Of a DNA stretch of 64,000 nt, positions 1-8,657 are shown in pieces. Both the position numbers and the translations under genes were made by a program. Positions within the stretch are counted from its first letter, which is position 1, and each line of letters begins with the position of its first letter. The stretch comes from an uncultured Lachnospiraceae bacterium. Its GTDB lineage: Bacteria; Bacillota; Clostridia; Lachnospirales; Lachnospiraceae. The notes under the pieces are model-generated. The model made no database searches and had not been told where the DNA came from. It worked only from the letters and a program-made list of their open reading frames with translations. The stretch lies in NCBI GenBank assembly GCA_910579505.1, contig CAJTTZ010000005.1, positions 62,001-126,000 on the forward strand, written 5' to 3'.

Positions 1-1016
1 ATCACTGGTCCGCCTCCTAATATGGGACGGCTTTCCGTATCATGTTTGTCACTGTAATTCGGGTGCACTGCGTGCGCCAAGTCCGCTGAAATGGAGGTCG
101 AATTGGCAACCGCCTGAAAATACTCCTCATCCGTCATCCCCAAATTCTTACAGATGCGGTTTAAAATATGCAGCAAAAGCCCGGAATTGGCTCCCTGCGC
201 AGTGGTGCTCCCCACCTCTTCATTGTCGAACGCGGCAAGCACCTGACAGCCTTCGGCCGTCTGCGCCTTTGTAAGCGCGGCCAGTCCCGCATAAACCATG
301 GACAAATCGTCAATCCGTGACGCCGAGATAAACTCCTGCTTTTTCCCCGTAAAGATTCCCTTCTGGAACTCATACAAAAACAGCTCGTAATCTACAATGT
401 CCTCTCTTTCTATCCCCGTCTCCTCCTGAATCAATGCGTACAGATAATCTTCCTTATCCACATTCTCTTCCTTCATACAGAAAAGCGGCAGAATTTCGGT
501 CTGTTTGTTGCAGGCACCTTTTTCATTCTTATCCCTGTTGAAGTGAATACAGAGATTCGGAATCATAAAAACAGGCTTGTCGATCCTGACCAGCTTTTCC
601 TGTAATGTGCCGTTTTCCTTCACGACCAACCGCCCGGCCAGCGCCAGCGGTCTGTCAAACCATGTCTGCAGAATCGCTCCGCCGTACACCTCCACATTCA
701 ACTTCACATAGCCGTCTGAGGTAACGCTGCAGGCGCCCGGTTTGATTTTTAGCCCCGGGGAATCCGTATGTGCGCCGATAATGCGAAATCCTTCCTTTGC
801 CAGATCGCCCTTTCCCACTATAAAGGCAATCACGGCCGAACTGTTTTTGGCTACAAAGTATTTTCCCTCTTTTTGCAGAGACCAGCTTTCCGTTTCCTTT
901 AGTTCCTCAAAGCCGTTTTCCCGCAACAGTGCCGCCGCATTTTCCACGGCGTGAAACGCGGTAGGACTGTCGTTTAAAAATTGTAATAAATTTTTCGCGT
1001 ATTTTTCTGTTTTCAC
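1..1016 (-). CDS. M18 family aminopeptidase (3' end outside window)
   Basis: This is a zinc-dependent cytosolic aminopeptidase of family M18 (aspartyl aminopeptidase / ApeB type) that removes N-terminal residues from peptides. About 338 residues are present and the C-terminus runs off the left edge. I see the metal-ligand motif HTDSPG at residues 83-88, the catalytic/metal motif FDNEEVGS at 263-270 and, near the edge, a segment reading DLAHAVHPNY; all three are hallmarks of the family. The start is a GTG at 1016 preceded by a purine-rich GGGAAAAG; I find no in-frame ATG upstream. The gene lies 87 bp downstream of ahcY on the same strand. The family call is secure; the exact start is less so. 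Confidence 0.9.
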   Translation of the reverse strand, partial: MKTEKYAKNLLQFLNDSPTAFHAVENAAALLRENGFEELKETESWSLQKEGKYFVAKNSSAVIAFIVGKGDLAKEGFRIIGAHTDSPGLKIKPGACSVTSDGYVKLNVEVYGGAILQTWFDRPLALAGRLVVKENGTLQEKLVRIDKPVFMIPNLCIHFNRDKNEKGACNKQTEILPLFCMKEENVDKEDYLYALIQEETGIEREDIVDYELFLYEFQKGIFTGKKQEFISASRIDDLSMVYAGLAALTKAQTAEGCQVLAAFDNEEVGSTTAQGANSGLLLHILNRICKNLGMTDEEYFQAVANSTSISADLAHAVHPNYSDKHDTESRPILGGGPV

Positions 1017-1048
1017 TTCCAACTTTTCCCTTTCTATCCCACCAGTAA

Positions 1049-1076
1049 GTCCGCACCCTGTTGCCAAAGTGCGGAC
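1049..1076. terminator. Inverted repeat between ahcY and the aminopeptidase gene
   Basis: Perfect 8-bp arms GTCCGCAC / GTGCGGAC with a 12-nt loop lie just after the ahcY stop. There is no clear U-run in either direction, so it may be a weak terminator or an mRNA-end stabiliser. Confidence 0.4.
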
Positions 1077-1103
1077 CATTGTTACCGTTATTTATTATCT
1101 TAA

Positions 1104-2351
1104 TTAAAGAGTATAACTATTCAGATATTTCTCCTGCTCCGGCGTCAGCACATCAATCTCCTTGCCAAGGAAAGCAAGTTTTCTCTTTGCCACATCCTTG
1201 TCAACCTCTTCGGGCACGTCGATCAGCTTTTCGGTAAGCTCACTTGCGTGCTCTACCAGATACTTCGCGGAAAGCGCCTGAATCGCAAAACTCATATCCA
1301 TAATCTCTGCGGGATGTCCGTCACCTGCTGCCAGATTCACGAGACGGCCTTCGGCAAGTACGAAGATCCACTGGCCTGTCGGCAGCTTATAACCCATGAT
1401 GTTCTTGCGCTGCTCTCTCGTCTCCACCGCGTTCGCTTTCAGCCACGCCATGTCAATCTCACAGTCGAAATGGCCCGCATTGCAGAGGATCGCGCCCTCC
1501 TTCATCTCGGCAAAATCTTCTTTGTCAATTACTTTATCGCAGCCTGTCACGGTGACAAAGAAATCGCCCACCTTTGCCGCCTCCTTCATGGGCATTACGT
1601 CAAAACCGTCCATAACCGCCTCAATCGCTTTGATCGGGTCAATCTCTGTCACGATTACCCGTGCGCCCAGACCTTTCGCCCTCATCGCCGTGCCTTTGCC
1701 GCACCAGCCATAGCCTGCTACAACGACGATCTTACCCGCAACGATCAAGTTAGTGGTTCTGTTAATTCCATCCCAAACAGACTGGCCAGTGCCGTATCTG
1801 TTATCGAAGAAATGCTTGCATGCCGCATTGTTGACGCGCACCATGGGGAACTTCAACTCTCCCGCATTATTCATTGCCTCCAGACGGATGATTCCGGTAG
1901 TGGTTTCTTCGCAGCCGCCGATAATGTTCGGAATCAAATGCTGCATCTGCGTGTGCACCATGGTCACCAGATCGCCGCCGTCGTCGATAATGATATTCGG
2001 CTCCGCTTCCAGCACGTGGCGGATATGTGTCTCATACTCCTCCGGCGTTGCACCATACCATGCATGTACCTCAAGCCCCGCCTTTACAAGGGCTGCCGCC
2101 ACATCATCCTGCGTTGACAGCGGATTGGAACCCGTCACATACATTTCCGCGCCGCCCGCGGCAAGCACCAGACACAGGTATGCCGTCTTTGCCTCCAGAT
2201 GTACGGACAACGTTACTTTCTTGCCCGCAAAAGGCTTGCTCTCGGAAAACTCCTTTTCCAAGGTGCGGAGCAGGTCGCAATTTCTTTTCACCCACTCGAT
2301 CTTTCTCTCACCGGATTCGGCAAGATTAATGTCTCTGATTTCACTGCTCAT
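1104..2351 (-). CDS. ahcY: Adenosylhomocysteinase (short, archaeal/Thermotoga-like form)
   Basis: S-adenosylhomocysteine hydrolase splits SAH into adenosine and homocysteine, removing the inhibitory product of SAM-dependent methylation. The 415-residue product has a well-conserved NAD-binding stretch GYGWCGKGTAMRAKGLGARV near residue 215 and the substrate-domain motif FDNRYGTGQS. It ends in YLNSYTL and lacks the C-terminal K-x-x-x-YRY tail that completes the NAD site in the long bacterial and eukaryotic enzymes; short forms of this kind are typical of archaea and Thermotoga. The start has an AGGAGG box 8 nt upstream. A SAH/MTA-deaminase gene two genes upstream raises the possibility that the real substrate is S-inosylhomocysteine (inference). 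Confidence 0.95.
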   Translation of the reverse strand: MSSEIRDINLAESGERKIEWVKRNCDLLRTLEKEFSESKPFAGKKVTLSVHLEAKTAYLCLVLAAGGAEMYVTGSNPLSTQDDVAAALVKAGLEVHAWYGATPEEYETHIRHVLEAEPNIIIDDGGDLVTMVHTQMQHLIPNIIGGCEETTTGIIRLEAMNNAGELKFPMVRVNNAACKHFFDNRYGTGQSVWDGINRTTNLIVAGKIVVVAGYGWCGKGTAMRAKGLGARVIVTEIDPIKAIEAVMDGFDVMPMKEAAKVGDFFVTVTGCDKVIDKEDFAEMKEGAILCNAGHFDCEIDMAWLKANAVETREQRKNIMGYKLPTGQWIFVLAEGRLVNLAAGDGHPAEIMDMSFAIQALSAKYLVEHASELTEKLIDVPEEVDKDVAKRKLAFLGKEIDVLTPEQEKYLNSYTL

Positions 2352-2390
2352 GATAGTGTCCTCCTACAATAATTAATCAGCCGAATTTTT

Positions 2391-2423
2391 ATTATAGTGA
2401 TGGTCGTCTGTCCTATCATCACT
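2391..2423 (-). promoter_or_regulatory. ahcY promoter overlapped by a dyad
   Basis: On the minus strand a TATAAT -10 box (2391-2396) sits about 40 nt before the ahcY start. A perfect 7-bp dyad AGTGATG/CATCACT (2396-2423, 14-nt spacer) covers the spacer and -35 region, and no good -35 is visible. A second inverted repeat TCGTCTGTC/GACAGACGA overlaps it. This arrangement suits a repressor or activator site, but the regulator is unknown. Confidence 0.45.
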
Positions 2424-2453
2424 TTTATCATATTATGTTCACGAGACAGACGA

Positions 2454-3689
2454 TCATTTCACGCTTGTCTCGAAAAACATCTCCTTATACCAGCATACGG
2501 TCTCGGTGTACGCCTGATAAATCGTATTGGTATCCACATTCAGCACAATGAGCTGTCTGCTGATCTCCTGCCAGTCCGCCGCCTCATAGTTTACCACGAA
2601 AGAATAAATCCCTGCCAGGTCTCCCGTGCCCCGCACAAGCGCGTCCTCAATCTCCTTGGAAACCGTGACCATCTTAAGCGCATCTTCCATAGGCATATTC
2701 AGGATGATGTTCAGGATAGAAAACAGCCCCATCAAAAATACTTCCGCAGACTTCATCCCCAGCCCAAATACGGGAGCCAGACATTCCATAAATTTCGCGC
2801 GGAGCATGGAGGTTCTTGCCACCTCGTTTGGTCTGTCCGCACAAAGTTCCTTCGTTATCACGGTATTGATCCACTTTTTCAGCTCACGCTGTCCGAGAAT
2901 TGCCGCCGCGTGACGAATGGAAGTTACCTGGGAATTGATCGCAATGTGGTTCACCATCTTAAGCAGTTCCACCACAAGCGCGGTATCGCGTCCGATGACG
3001 TCCGCCGCCTTCGTCAGCTCGAAATCCGGGGCGTTCACGATATTCATCAGTTCCAAGTAATTGATCTTCAGCGGGGAAACCTCATTCTCCCCCTTTGTAA
3101 TAGGGATGCGGTAAAACTTACCCTCAAACCGATAGAAATCGTCGTCATCCTTCAATCTGTCAAAAATGTCCTGACTGTCAATATTCCCGACACATATCTT
3201 GATCTGCGGATACTGCCTCTTGAAATAGATCTTCGCCTTGGAAAGATCCACCTCTTTCTGGTCCAGGATAACATAATCCATCAGCTTAAGCAGCTCCCTG
3301 TTTTCCTCATACCGGCTTACGGGAAGTTTTGACATCGCCAGCATATAGCCCTTTTCCTTCAACTGTGAAAAGCGTTTCCTGTATGCCTCGCTATTCTCCA
3401 CCTCGTTGTCAAACACAAGTACAACCCTGCCGCGGAACTCATCACACTTCGCTTCAAGATCAGAAAATACCGCAATATGACTTACAGGAATCAGCACAAC
3501 TGTTCCCGGCGACAGCGTGTCTATACCTATATTATGTACAATTTCCAGACCTTCGATTTCCGCCAGGCCATTTGGACTGCTTGAACCGAAAATCGGCGGA
3601 TTCAAGAGGCTGTTTTCCCTCTGTGAAGCCAGCGCGTAAGCTGCGACTTTCATGTCCTTATCAAAGTATGGTATCAGTGTTGCCAGCAT
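2454..3689 (-). CDS. HDOD-domain signalling protein (degenerate EAL N-terminus)
   Basis: The 411-residue product has the layout of YuxH-type proteins: an N-terminal EAL-like fold (about 1-200) without a recognisable catalytic EAL signature, followed by an HDOD domain (about 205-400) with the stretch VIGRDTALVVELLKMVN. HDOD proteins are regulatory and not known to be catalytic; links to c-di-GMP signalling are family knowledge, not shown here. I place the start at MLATLIPYF because it matches the usual N-terminus and has GGGAGGGG 7-8 nt upstream. A longer frame reaches 3767, but its extra 26 codons run through a strongly structured leader. It is 102 bp upstream of ahcY. Confidence 0.8.
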   Translation of the reverse strand: MLATLIPYFDKDMKVAAYALASQRENSLLNPPIFGSSSPNGLAEIEGLEIVHNIGIDTLSPGTVVLIPVSHIAVFSDLEAKCDEFRGRVVLVFDNEVENSEAYRKRFSQLKEKGYMLAMSKLPVSRYEENRELLKLMDYVILDQKEVDLSKAKIYFKRQYPQIKICVGNIDSQDIFDRLKDDDDFYRFEGKFYRIPITKGENEVSPLKINYLELMNIVNAPDFELTKAADVIGRDTALVVELLKMVNHIAINSQVTSIRHAAAILGQRELKKWINTVITKELCADRPNEVARTSMLRAKFMECLAPVFGLGMKSAEVFLMGLFSILNIILNMPMEDALKMVTVSKEIEDALVRGTGDLAGIYSFVVNYEAADWQEISRQLIVLNVDTNTIYQAYTETVCWYKEMFFETSVK

Positions 3690-3793
3690 ATCCGTTCCCC
3701 TCCCCCAAAATACCTTTGCCTGTCCGCAGTGCAGCTCCCCGCCGCTGCTATTCCGGCGGATGTGCACTGCTCAATGCTTATGTGTAGATTATA
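3690..3793 (-). promoter_or_regulatory. Structured 5' leader and promoter of the HDOD gene
   Basis: A TATAAT box on the minus strand (3788-3793) precedes a leader of about 95 nt. The leader folds into two nested perfect stems: outer GCAGTGCA/TGCACTGC (3726-3733 with 3763-3770) and inner CCGCCG/CGGCGG (3739-3744 with 3754-3759). It does not match a riboswitch consensus I can recognise by eye, but a structured leader before a signalling gene suggests RNA-level control. Confidence 0.45.
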
Positions 3794-3823
3794 ACAAAAA
3801 AGTTCCTATAATTCTATAATTAT

Positions 3824-5125
3824 TTAGTAAGTTTTCTTGTCTAATCCCATTCTGACGATTATCTCCTGAATCTTGCCGTAGACCAGTTTCTCGTCCACTG
3901 TCAGCAGCTTGCGGTTCTCCATTGTAATCTGCCCGTTTATGATCACCGTGTCCACCTCCGAGCCGTTGGCAGAATAGGACAGCCCGGCGATCAAATTATT
4001 TCTGGGCGTTAAGGACGGCGTATTCAGATCAAGAATCGCCAGATCCGCTTTCTTACCCACTTCAATAGAACCGATTTCCTTTTCCAGTCCGAGTGCCTTC
4101 GCGCCGTTGATGGTAGCTATGCGGAAACCTTCTTTTGCGCTGACACACTGCGGCGTCTTTCCCGTGCCTTTGTGAATCAGTGTCAGCAGGCTCAGCTCGT
4201 GGAACATGTTCAGACAGTTATTGCTCGCCGCGCCGTCCGTACCGAGACACACATTGACGCCCGCATCAAGCATTTTCGCAACGGGCGCAAAGCCGTTCCC
4301 GAGTTTCATATTACTTGCCGGGTTGGTCACAACGCTTACATTTTTCCGTTTTAGGATAGAAATATCCTCGTCCGTCACCTGTACACAGTGCGCGGCGATA
4401 GCCGGCACATCGAAAATACCGCATTTCTCCGCCAAAGCAATCGGCGTACATCCATACTTTTCCCGAATCTGTGAAATTTCGCTCTCACTCTCCGACAGAT
4501 GCACATGAATGCCCATCTTTTCCTTCTTTGCCTCGGCCGCCACAATCTTTAAAAATTCGTCGTCACAGGTGTAAGGCGCATGAGGTCCCAGCTTAAAGGT
4601 AAGCCTGTCACAGTCCTTTGCCGCATCCCGCTCCTCGTAAGCCTGGCGCAGACGTGACTGTCCCGCCTCGTCATTACCGCTGCCCACAAGCCCGCGGCAG
4701 ATCACGGCACGCATACCCGACTCCTTCACCGCACGGGTCGTCTGATGGATGTTCATCTGCATATCGTTAAAGCAGGTGGTGCCGCTCTTCATCATTTCGA
4801 CAATCGCCAGATTTGCACCCCAGTAAGTGTCCTCGTCCGTCATCTGCTGTTCAATCGGATCAATCGTTCCAAAAAGCCAGTCCATAAAGGAAAGGTCATC
4901 CGCCACATTTCGCATAAAGGACATGTAGGAGTGGGTATGGCAGTTTATCAGTCCCGGAATCACCAGCTTATCCGTACCGTCGATCACCTTATCCGCAGTA
5001 AATCCCGCCGGCTTGCCGCCAATCCCCGTTATTTTGTCTCCCTCGATATAGAGCGACGTCTCCCGGATCACATCCTCCGCGCCTTCAGGCAAAACCACAA
5101 GGGCATTTTCAATCACAATTCCCAT
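3824..5125 (-). CDS. mtaD: 5-methylthioadenosine/S-adenosylhomocysteine deaminase family amidohydrolase
   Basis: A 433-residue metal-dependent amidohydrolase that deaminates the adenine ring of SAH and/or methylthioadenosine to the inosyl product. Metal-binding landmarks are in order: the NCHTHSYM motif near residue 62, HVHLSESE near 210, AAHCV near 246 and GTDGAASNN near 297. Length and motifs fit the MtaD/DadD group of the adenosine-deaminase-like amidohydrolases. It sits upstream of the HDOD gene and ahcY on the same strand, which ties it to SAM-cycle by-product removal. Guanine deaminase and chlorohydrolase relatives share the fold, so exact substrate preference is inferred. Confidence 0.85.
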   Translation of the reverse strand: MGIVIENALVVLPEGAEDVIRETSLYIEGDKITGIGGKPAGFTADKVIDGTDKLVIPGLINCHTHSYMSFMRNVADDLSFMDWLFGTIDPIEQQMTDEDTYWGANLAIVEMMKSGTTCFNDMQMNIHQTTRAVKESGMRAVICRGLVGSGNDEAGQSRLRQAYEERDAAKDCDRLTFKLGPHAPYTCDDEFLKIVAAEAKKEKMGIHVHLSESESEISQIREKYGCTPIALAEKCGIFDVPAIAAHCVQVTDEDISILKRKNVSVVTNPASNMKLGNGFAPVAKMLDAGVNVCLGTDGAASNNCLNMFHELSLLTLIHKGTGKTPQCVSAKEGFRIATINGAKALGLEKEIGSIEVGKKADLAILDLNTPSLTPRNNLIAGLSYSANGSEVDTVIINGQITMENRKLLTVDEKLVYGKIQEIIVRMGLDKKTY

Positions 5126-5176
5126 ATCTGCTCCTTTTCCGCGCTGCTTTTATCTTCCTTATACTTAAATCGTACA

Positions 5177-5206
5177 CCCCATTGTGTCTGGCAGCACACA
5201 ATGGGG
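5177..5206. terminator. Strong hairpin between dehydrogenase and deaminase genes
   Basis: Perfect 11-bp arms CCCCATTGTGT / ACACAATGGGG with a short loop fill the gap between the D-2-hydroxyacid dehydrogenase stop and the deaminase start. On the minus strand it follows the dehydrogenase stop but has no U-run; on the plus strand it is followed by ATACTTTT. Confidence 0.5.
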
Positions 5207-5232
5207 ATACTTTTGTCAAATGCAGCAGCCAG

Positions 5233-6192
5233 TTACTTGTTTACAATGTTTCTCTCTTCGCCGTCCAGAAAAGCCTGTATGTTTTTCGCCACTTCATCCA
5301 CAAGACGTTCCCTCGCCTCCGTGCTCGCCCACGCCAGATGAGGGGTGATAATCAGCTTCGTGCTGTCCTTGATCTCATTTAACGGATTATCCCTGCTGAT
5401 GGGTTCCTTCTCCAGCACATCAAGACCCGCGGCAGCGATCTGCCCCTGCGTCAAAGCCTCATAGAGTGCCTGTGTGTCAACCACCGGTCCCCTCGCCACA
5501 TTGACAAGAACCGTGGATCGCTTCATCTTGGAAAACGCCTCTTTGTTGATAAGCCCTCTCGTCCTGTCAGTCAGAGGACAGTGCAGAGACAAAATATCCG
5601 ACTGCGCAAGGAGCGCGTCAAACTCCACTCTCTCATACTCTGTACATGTACTCTTGCCGGAAGCAGAGTAAAAGATTACCCTACAGCCCATTGCCTGCGC
5701 CACGCGCGCGACCCCGCGGCCGATATTTCCCATTCCCACAATGCCCCATGTCTTTCCCTCAAACTCGCGAAAAGGCCTGTCGAAATTGGAAAAGCGGTCC
5801 TGCGCGCCGTATTCGCCGGATTTCACATAATTGTCATAATGAATCAGTTTCTCCTCAAGCGCCAAAGCCAGCAGAATCGTATGCTGCACCACTGCCGCCG
5901 TGCTGTAATTCACCACATTTGCAACCTTGATGCCACGTCCCCTGCAGTACGCCAGATCCACATTGTCAAATCCTGTCGCAAACAGGCAGATCAGCTTCAC
6001 ATTCGGCGCGTCCTTCAAGGTATTTTCGTTCATGGGCGCTTTGTTTGCGATAATGATATCCGCGTCTTTCACCCGCTCCGCCGTATTTTCCGCTACCGTA
6101 TTCGGGTAATAAGTCACCTCCCCGAATTTTTCATAGCAGCTCACATCCACGTCCGTTCCCACACTGTTTCGCTCCAAAACCACAAGCTTCAT
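5233..6192 (-). CDS. D-2-hydroxyacid dehydrogenase (NAD-dependent)
   Basis: A 319-residue cytosolic oxidoreductase interconverting a 2-keto acid and a D-2-hydroxyacid. The Rossmann NAD-binding motif GIVGMGNIGRGVARV lies near residues 150-165, the RGPVVD arginine motif near 233 and the catalytic histidine motif PHLAWAS near 283. This is the glycerate/hydroxypyruvate reductase-like branch, but substrate cannot be read from sequence. It is 40 bp downstream of the CofE-like gene and 107 bp upstream of the deaminase gene, with a hairpin in the second gap. Phosphoglycerate dehydrogenase is less likely, since the ACT/regulatory extension is absent. Confidence 0.9.
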   Translation of the reverse strand: MKLVVLERNSVGTDVDVSCYEKFGEVTYYPNTVAENTAERVKDADIIIANKAPMNENTLKDAPNVKLICLFATGFDNVDLAYCRGRGIKVANVVNYSTAAVVQHTILLALALEEKLIHYDNYVKSGEYGAQDRFSNFDRPFREFEGKTWGIVGMGNIGRGVARVAQAMGCRVIFYSASGKSTCTEYERVEFDALLAQSDILSLHCPLTDRTRGLINKEAFSKMKRSTVLVNVARGPVVDTQALYEALTQGQIAAAGLDVLEKEPISRDNPLNEIKDSTKLIITPHLAWASTEARERLVDEVAKNIQAFLDGEERNIVNK

Positions 6193-6231
6193 ATCGCTCT
6201 CCTCTGATATTTTATTTTCCTTGAAAATTCA

Positions 6232-7422
6232 CTAACTCACATAATTATCAAAATATCCCTGGATCAAAACTACCGGCGTACCCTTGTCGCCCGAACCGCT
6301 TGTCAGGTCGCACAGCGAACCGATCAGATCGGTCAGCCGTCTCGGCGTTGTGCCCTGAGACGCCATATCGCCTACCAGATTGTCCTTCTTCTCCCTGATA
6401 CGGTTAGAGATCGCTTCCTTTAGCGCCTCGCCGGACAAATCCTTAAAATCGTTATCCGCCAGATATTTTAATTTCACTTCATTGGGCGTTCCCTCTAACC
6501 CAGGCGTGCTTGCCGGAGAAACGCAGGGGTCCGCAAGCTCCCAGATTTTTCCTACCGGGTCCTTAAAGGCACCGTCACCGTACACCATAACTTCTACATG
6601 TTTGCCGGTTCTGTTAAGAACATCCTTCTGAATGTCCATCACCAGATCGGTACATTCCCTCGGGAACAGTTTGATTGTGTCTTCCGTAGACTTATTGGAG
6701 CCAAGCAGACCATATTTCTCATTGCATCCGCTTCCGTTTACAGGCTGGTTAAGAATATCGTCCAGCCCTGCCACAACTTCCGCGCCCGCTTCCTTAAGAA
6801 TCCTCTTTGTGCGCGCCCTCGTGTGAATATCGCAGTTTATCACCTTCTTTGTATAAGGAAGGATACTGCGGCAGTCATTGGCGAAAATAACCTCCACCTC
6901 TGCGCCCGCCTCTTTGATCAGTTCTTCATAATATGCCACATAATCCACCCCGGTAAACGGATGCTTATTCTCTCCAAAAAGCTCACGGTATTTTTCCAAT
7001 GTCAGCACATCGCTGTAGGGATTGACCCCCGCCTCATCCAGCTGATCCAGCGAAACAAGTTCGTTGCCCACCTCATCGCTGGGGTAGCTGAGCATCAGCA
7101 CAACCTTTTTCGCCCCCATTGCGATTCCCCTCAGGCAGATCGCAAAACGATTTCTCGACAAAATAGGAAAAATTACGCCAATCGTCTCACCGCCAAGCTT
7201 TTCCCTCACGTCCTGGGCAATCGCCTCCACCGATGCATAGTTGCCCTGCGCCCTCGCCACGACGGACTCAGTCACCGCGATCACATCCCTGTCGCGAATC
7301 TCAAATCCCTCCTCCACCGCCGCGTCCATAACACTGTCTACAACAATCTTCGCCAGATCATCGCCCTGTCTGATGATCGGGCAACGTATGCCTCTCGATA
7401 CCGTTCCAATTTTTCTTTCCAT
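6232..7422 (-). CDS. CofE-like protein (coenzyme F420-0:L-glutamate ligase family)
   Basis: The 396-residue protein resembles the CofE fold: an N-terminal stretch with VVARAQGNYASVEAIA near residue 50, FPILSRNRFA near 85 and the acidic motif MVYGDGAFKDPVGKIWE near 280. In methanogens and actinobacteria CofE adds glutamate to F420-0. Nothing else in the window suggests F420 synthesis, and I know of no F420 pathway in Lachnospiraceae, so this is probably a paralogue with another amide-forming reaction (inference). The start has GGGAAT about 8 nt upstream. It is the first gene of the minus-strand run leading to ahcY. Confidence 0.75.
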   Translation of the reverse strand: MERKIGTVSRGIRCPIIRQGDDLAKIVVDSVMDAAVEEGFEIRDRDVIAVTESVVARAQGNYASVEAIAQDVREKLGGETIGVIFPILSRNRFAICLRGIAMGAKKVVLMLSYPSDEVGNELVSLDQLDEAGVNPYSDVLTLEKYRELFGENKHPFTGVDYVAYYEELIKEAGAEVEVIFANDCRSILPYTKKVINCDIHTRARTKRILKEAGAEVVAGLDDILNQPVNGSGCNEKYGLLGSNKSTEDTIKLFPRECTDLVMDIQKDVLNRTGKHVEVMVYGDGAFKDPVGKIWELADPCVSPASTPGLEGTPNEVKLKYLADNDFKDLSGEALKEAISNRIREKKDNLVGDMASQGTTPRRLTDLIGSLCDLTSGSGDKGTPVVLIQGYFDNYVS

Positions 7423-7550
7423 CTGTTATTCCCTTCTCTCTTTCGAAATGTTTTGCCTCCAGCCAGCAGACATGCCGTCCGCCATCCTTTCTTATTTTTA
7501 CAAAAAATATCGGAAAAATCAATAAATTGCTGCAATAAAATATAAAAATA

Positions 7551-8657
7551 TTACCACCACGAGAAGAATAGTCCCGCAAGCGGCGACAGCGCCACCATAA
7601 TCACGGAAAAGGTAAACGACTCCATGGAAATCAGCGTAGCTCTCTGCTCCGACGGAAAACTATCCTGCAAAGTCGCGTCCGTCCGCACCTGCAGCGCATC
7701 ATCGGCAAACGCCGCAATAAAACCGCCCGCCATCATAAACAGCCACATACCAGAATGCTCCATGAGTACCCCGGACAAAACAAGCGCCGCTGTGACTGCA
7801 AACAGATTTCTATACCGCAGCCGTTTCCATTTCAATATAATCTTCGCACCGAGGATGCCTCCCATTTCCATGAAAAACAGGGCAAATCCCAACGCCCAGC
7901 GAGGCATTCCTGCCGCCGGGAGCTTTGCCTGCAAGAAAAACAGCAGTAAAATGTCCATTGCTCCTACAAAGGAATTGGCAAACATGAGGGCAATCGCCTT
8001 TCTCTCCCTTTTCATAAAAGTAAGACTTTCCAGAAGGCATTCTGCAAGCGCGCTCTTGACTGATCCAGTCAGCTCCGCCGCTTTCCACTCATTTTTATCA
8101 CTTACCTTTGCTTCATATAAGGACAGCAAAATGCCAATCTGAATTACAGACATTAAAATATCCGCCCCATACGCTGCCCTATGCCCGATTAACAGCGCAA
8201 AACCCGCGCATAACGTCGAAAGGGCGCCGCAGAAGCGGTAGATCATCAACTGGTTTGACGCATACCTTTCGTAGTAAGCCTCCCCCTGCACCAGCTTAAG
8301 TGAATCGTATGCAAGTGCGTCCCCCGAGCCGGACGCGAAGTTGTAGCTCGTGGCATAGAAGGCAAGGGAAATGCATACCATAAACAGGTTGCCCGAAAGT
8401 ATCATAACCACGTTGCCGATCATCCGCAAAATGCTGCTCAGAACCAGCATTTTCTTTCTTCCGAACAAATCGGCTAAAACCCCGGAGGGAATTTCAAATA
8501 TGAGACTCGTTATGTGGAAAACCGTCTCCGCCAGCCCGATCTGCGCAAGGCTGTAGCCTCTCGCCGCAAGTATCGCCACCCACGCCCCGGTAAACGACAG
8601 GTTGCCCGCCATTGTAGATAAGTATAATCCTCGTATCTGTTTCCTGATTTTTTGCAT
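7551..8657 (-). CDS. MFS efflux transporter, C-terminus short
   Basis: A 368-residue major facilitator membrane protein, probably exporting a drug or metabolite. The first half has clear membrane helices and the cytoplasmic loop signature PSGVLADLFGRKKM between helices 2 and 3. The reading frame stops just after LSPLAGLFFSWW, inside or just after the eleventh predicted helix; 12-helix relatives are usually about 400 residues. The downstream 130 bp are AT-rich and do not continue the frame, so the end may be deleted or naturally short. The start has a perfect AGGAGG, but that box lies inside a hairpin (see leader). Such control is typical of antibiotic-resistance genes. Confidence 0.8.
   Translation of the reverse strand: MQKIRKQIRGLYLSTMAGNLSFTGAWVAILAARGYSLAQIGLAETVFHITSLIFEIPSGVLADLFGRKKMLVLSSILRMIGNVVMILSGNLFMVCISLAFYATSYNFASGSGDALAYDSLKLVQGEAYYERYASNQLMIYRFCGALSTLCAGFALLIGHRAAYGADILMSVIQIGILLSLYEAKVSDKNEWKAAELTGSVKSALAECLLESLTFMKRERKAIALMFANSFVGAMDILLLFFLQAKLPAAGMPRWALGFALFFMEMGGILGAKIILKWKRLRYRNLFAVTAALVLSGVLMEHSGMWLFMMAGGFIAAFADDALQVRTDATLQDSFPSEQRATLISMESFTFSVIMVALSPLAGLFFSWW

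Noticed and set aside
1248..2117. 289-codon frame antisense to ahcY
   Set aside because: Antisense shadow of a highly conserved gene, with no family signal.
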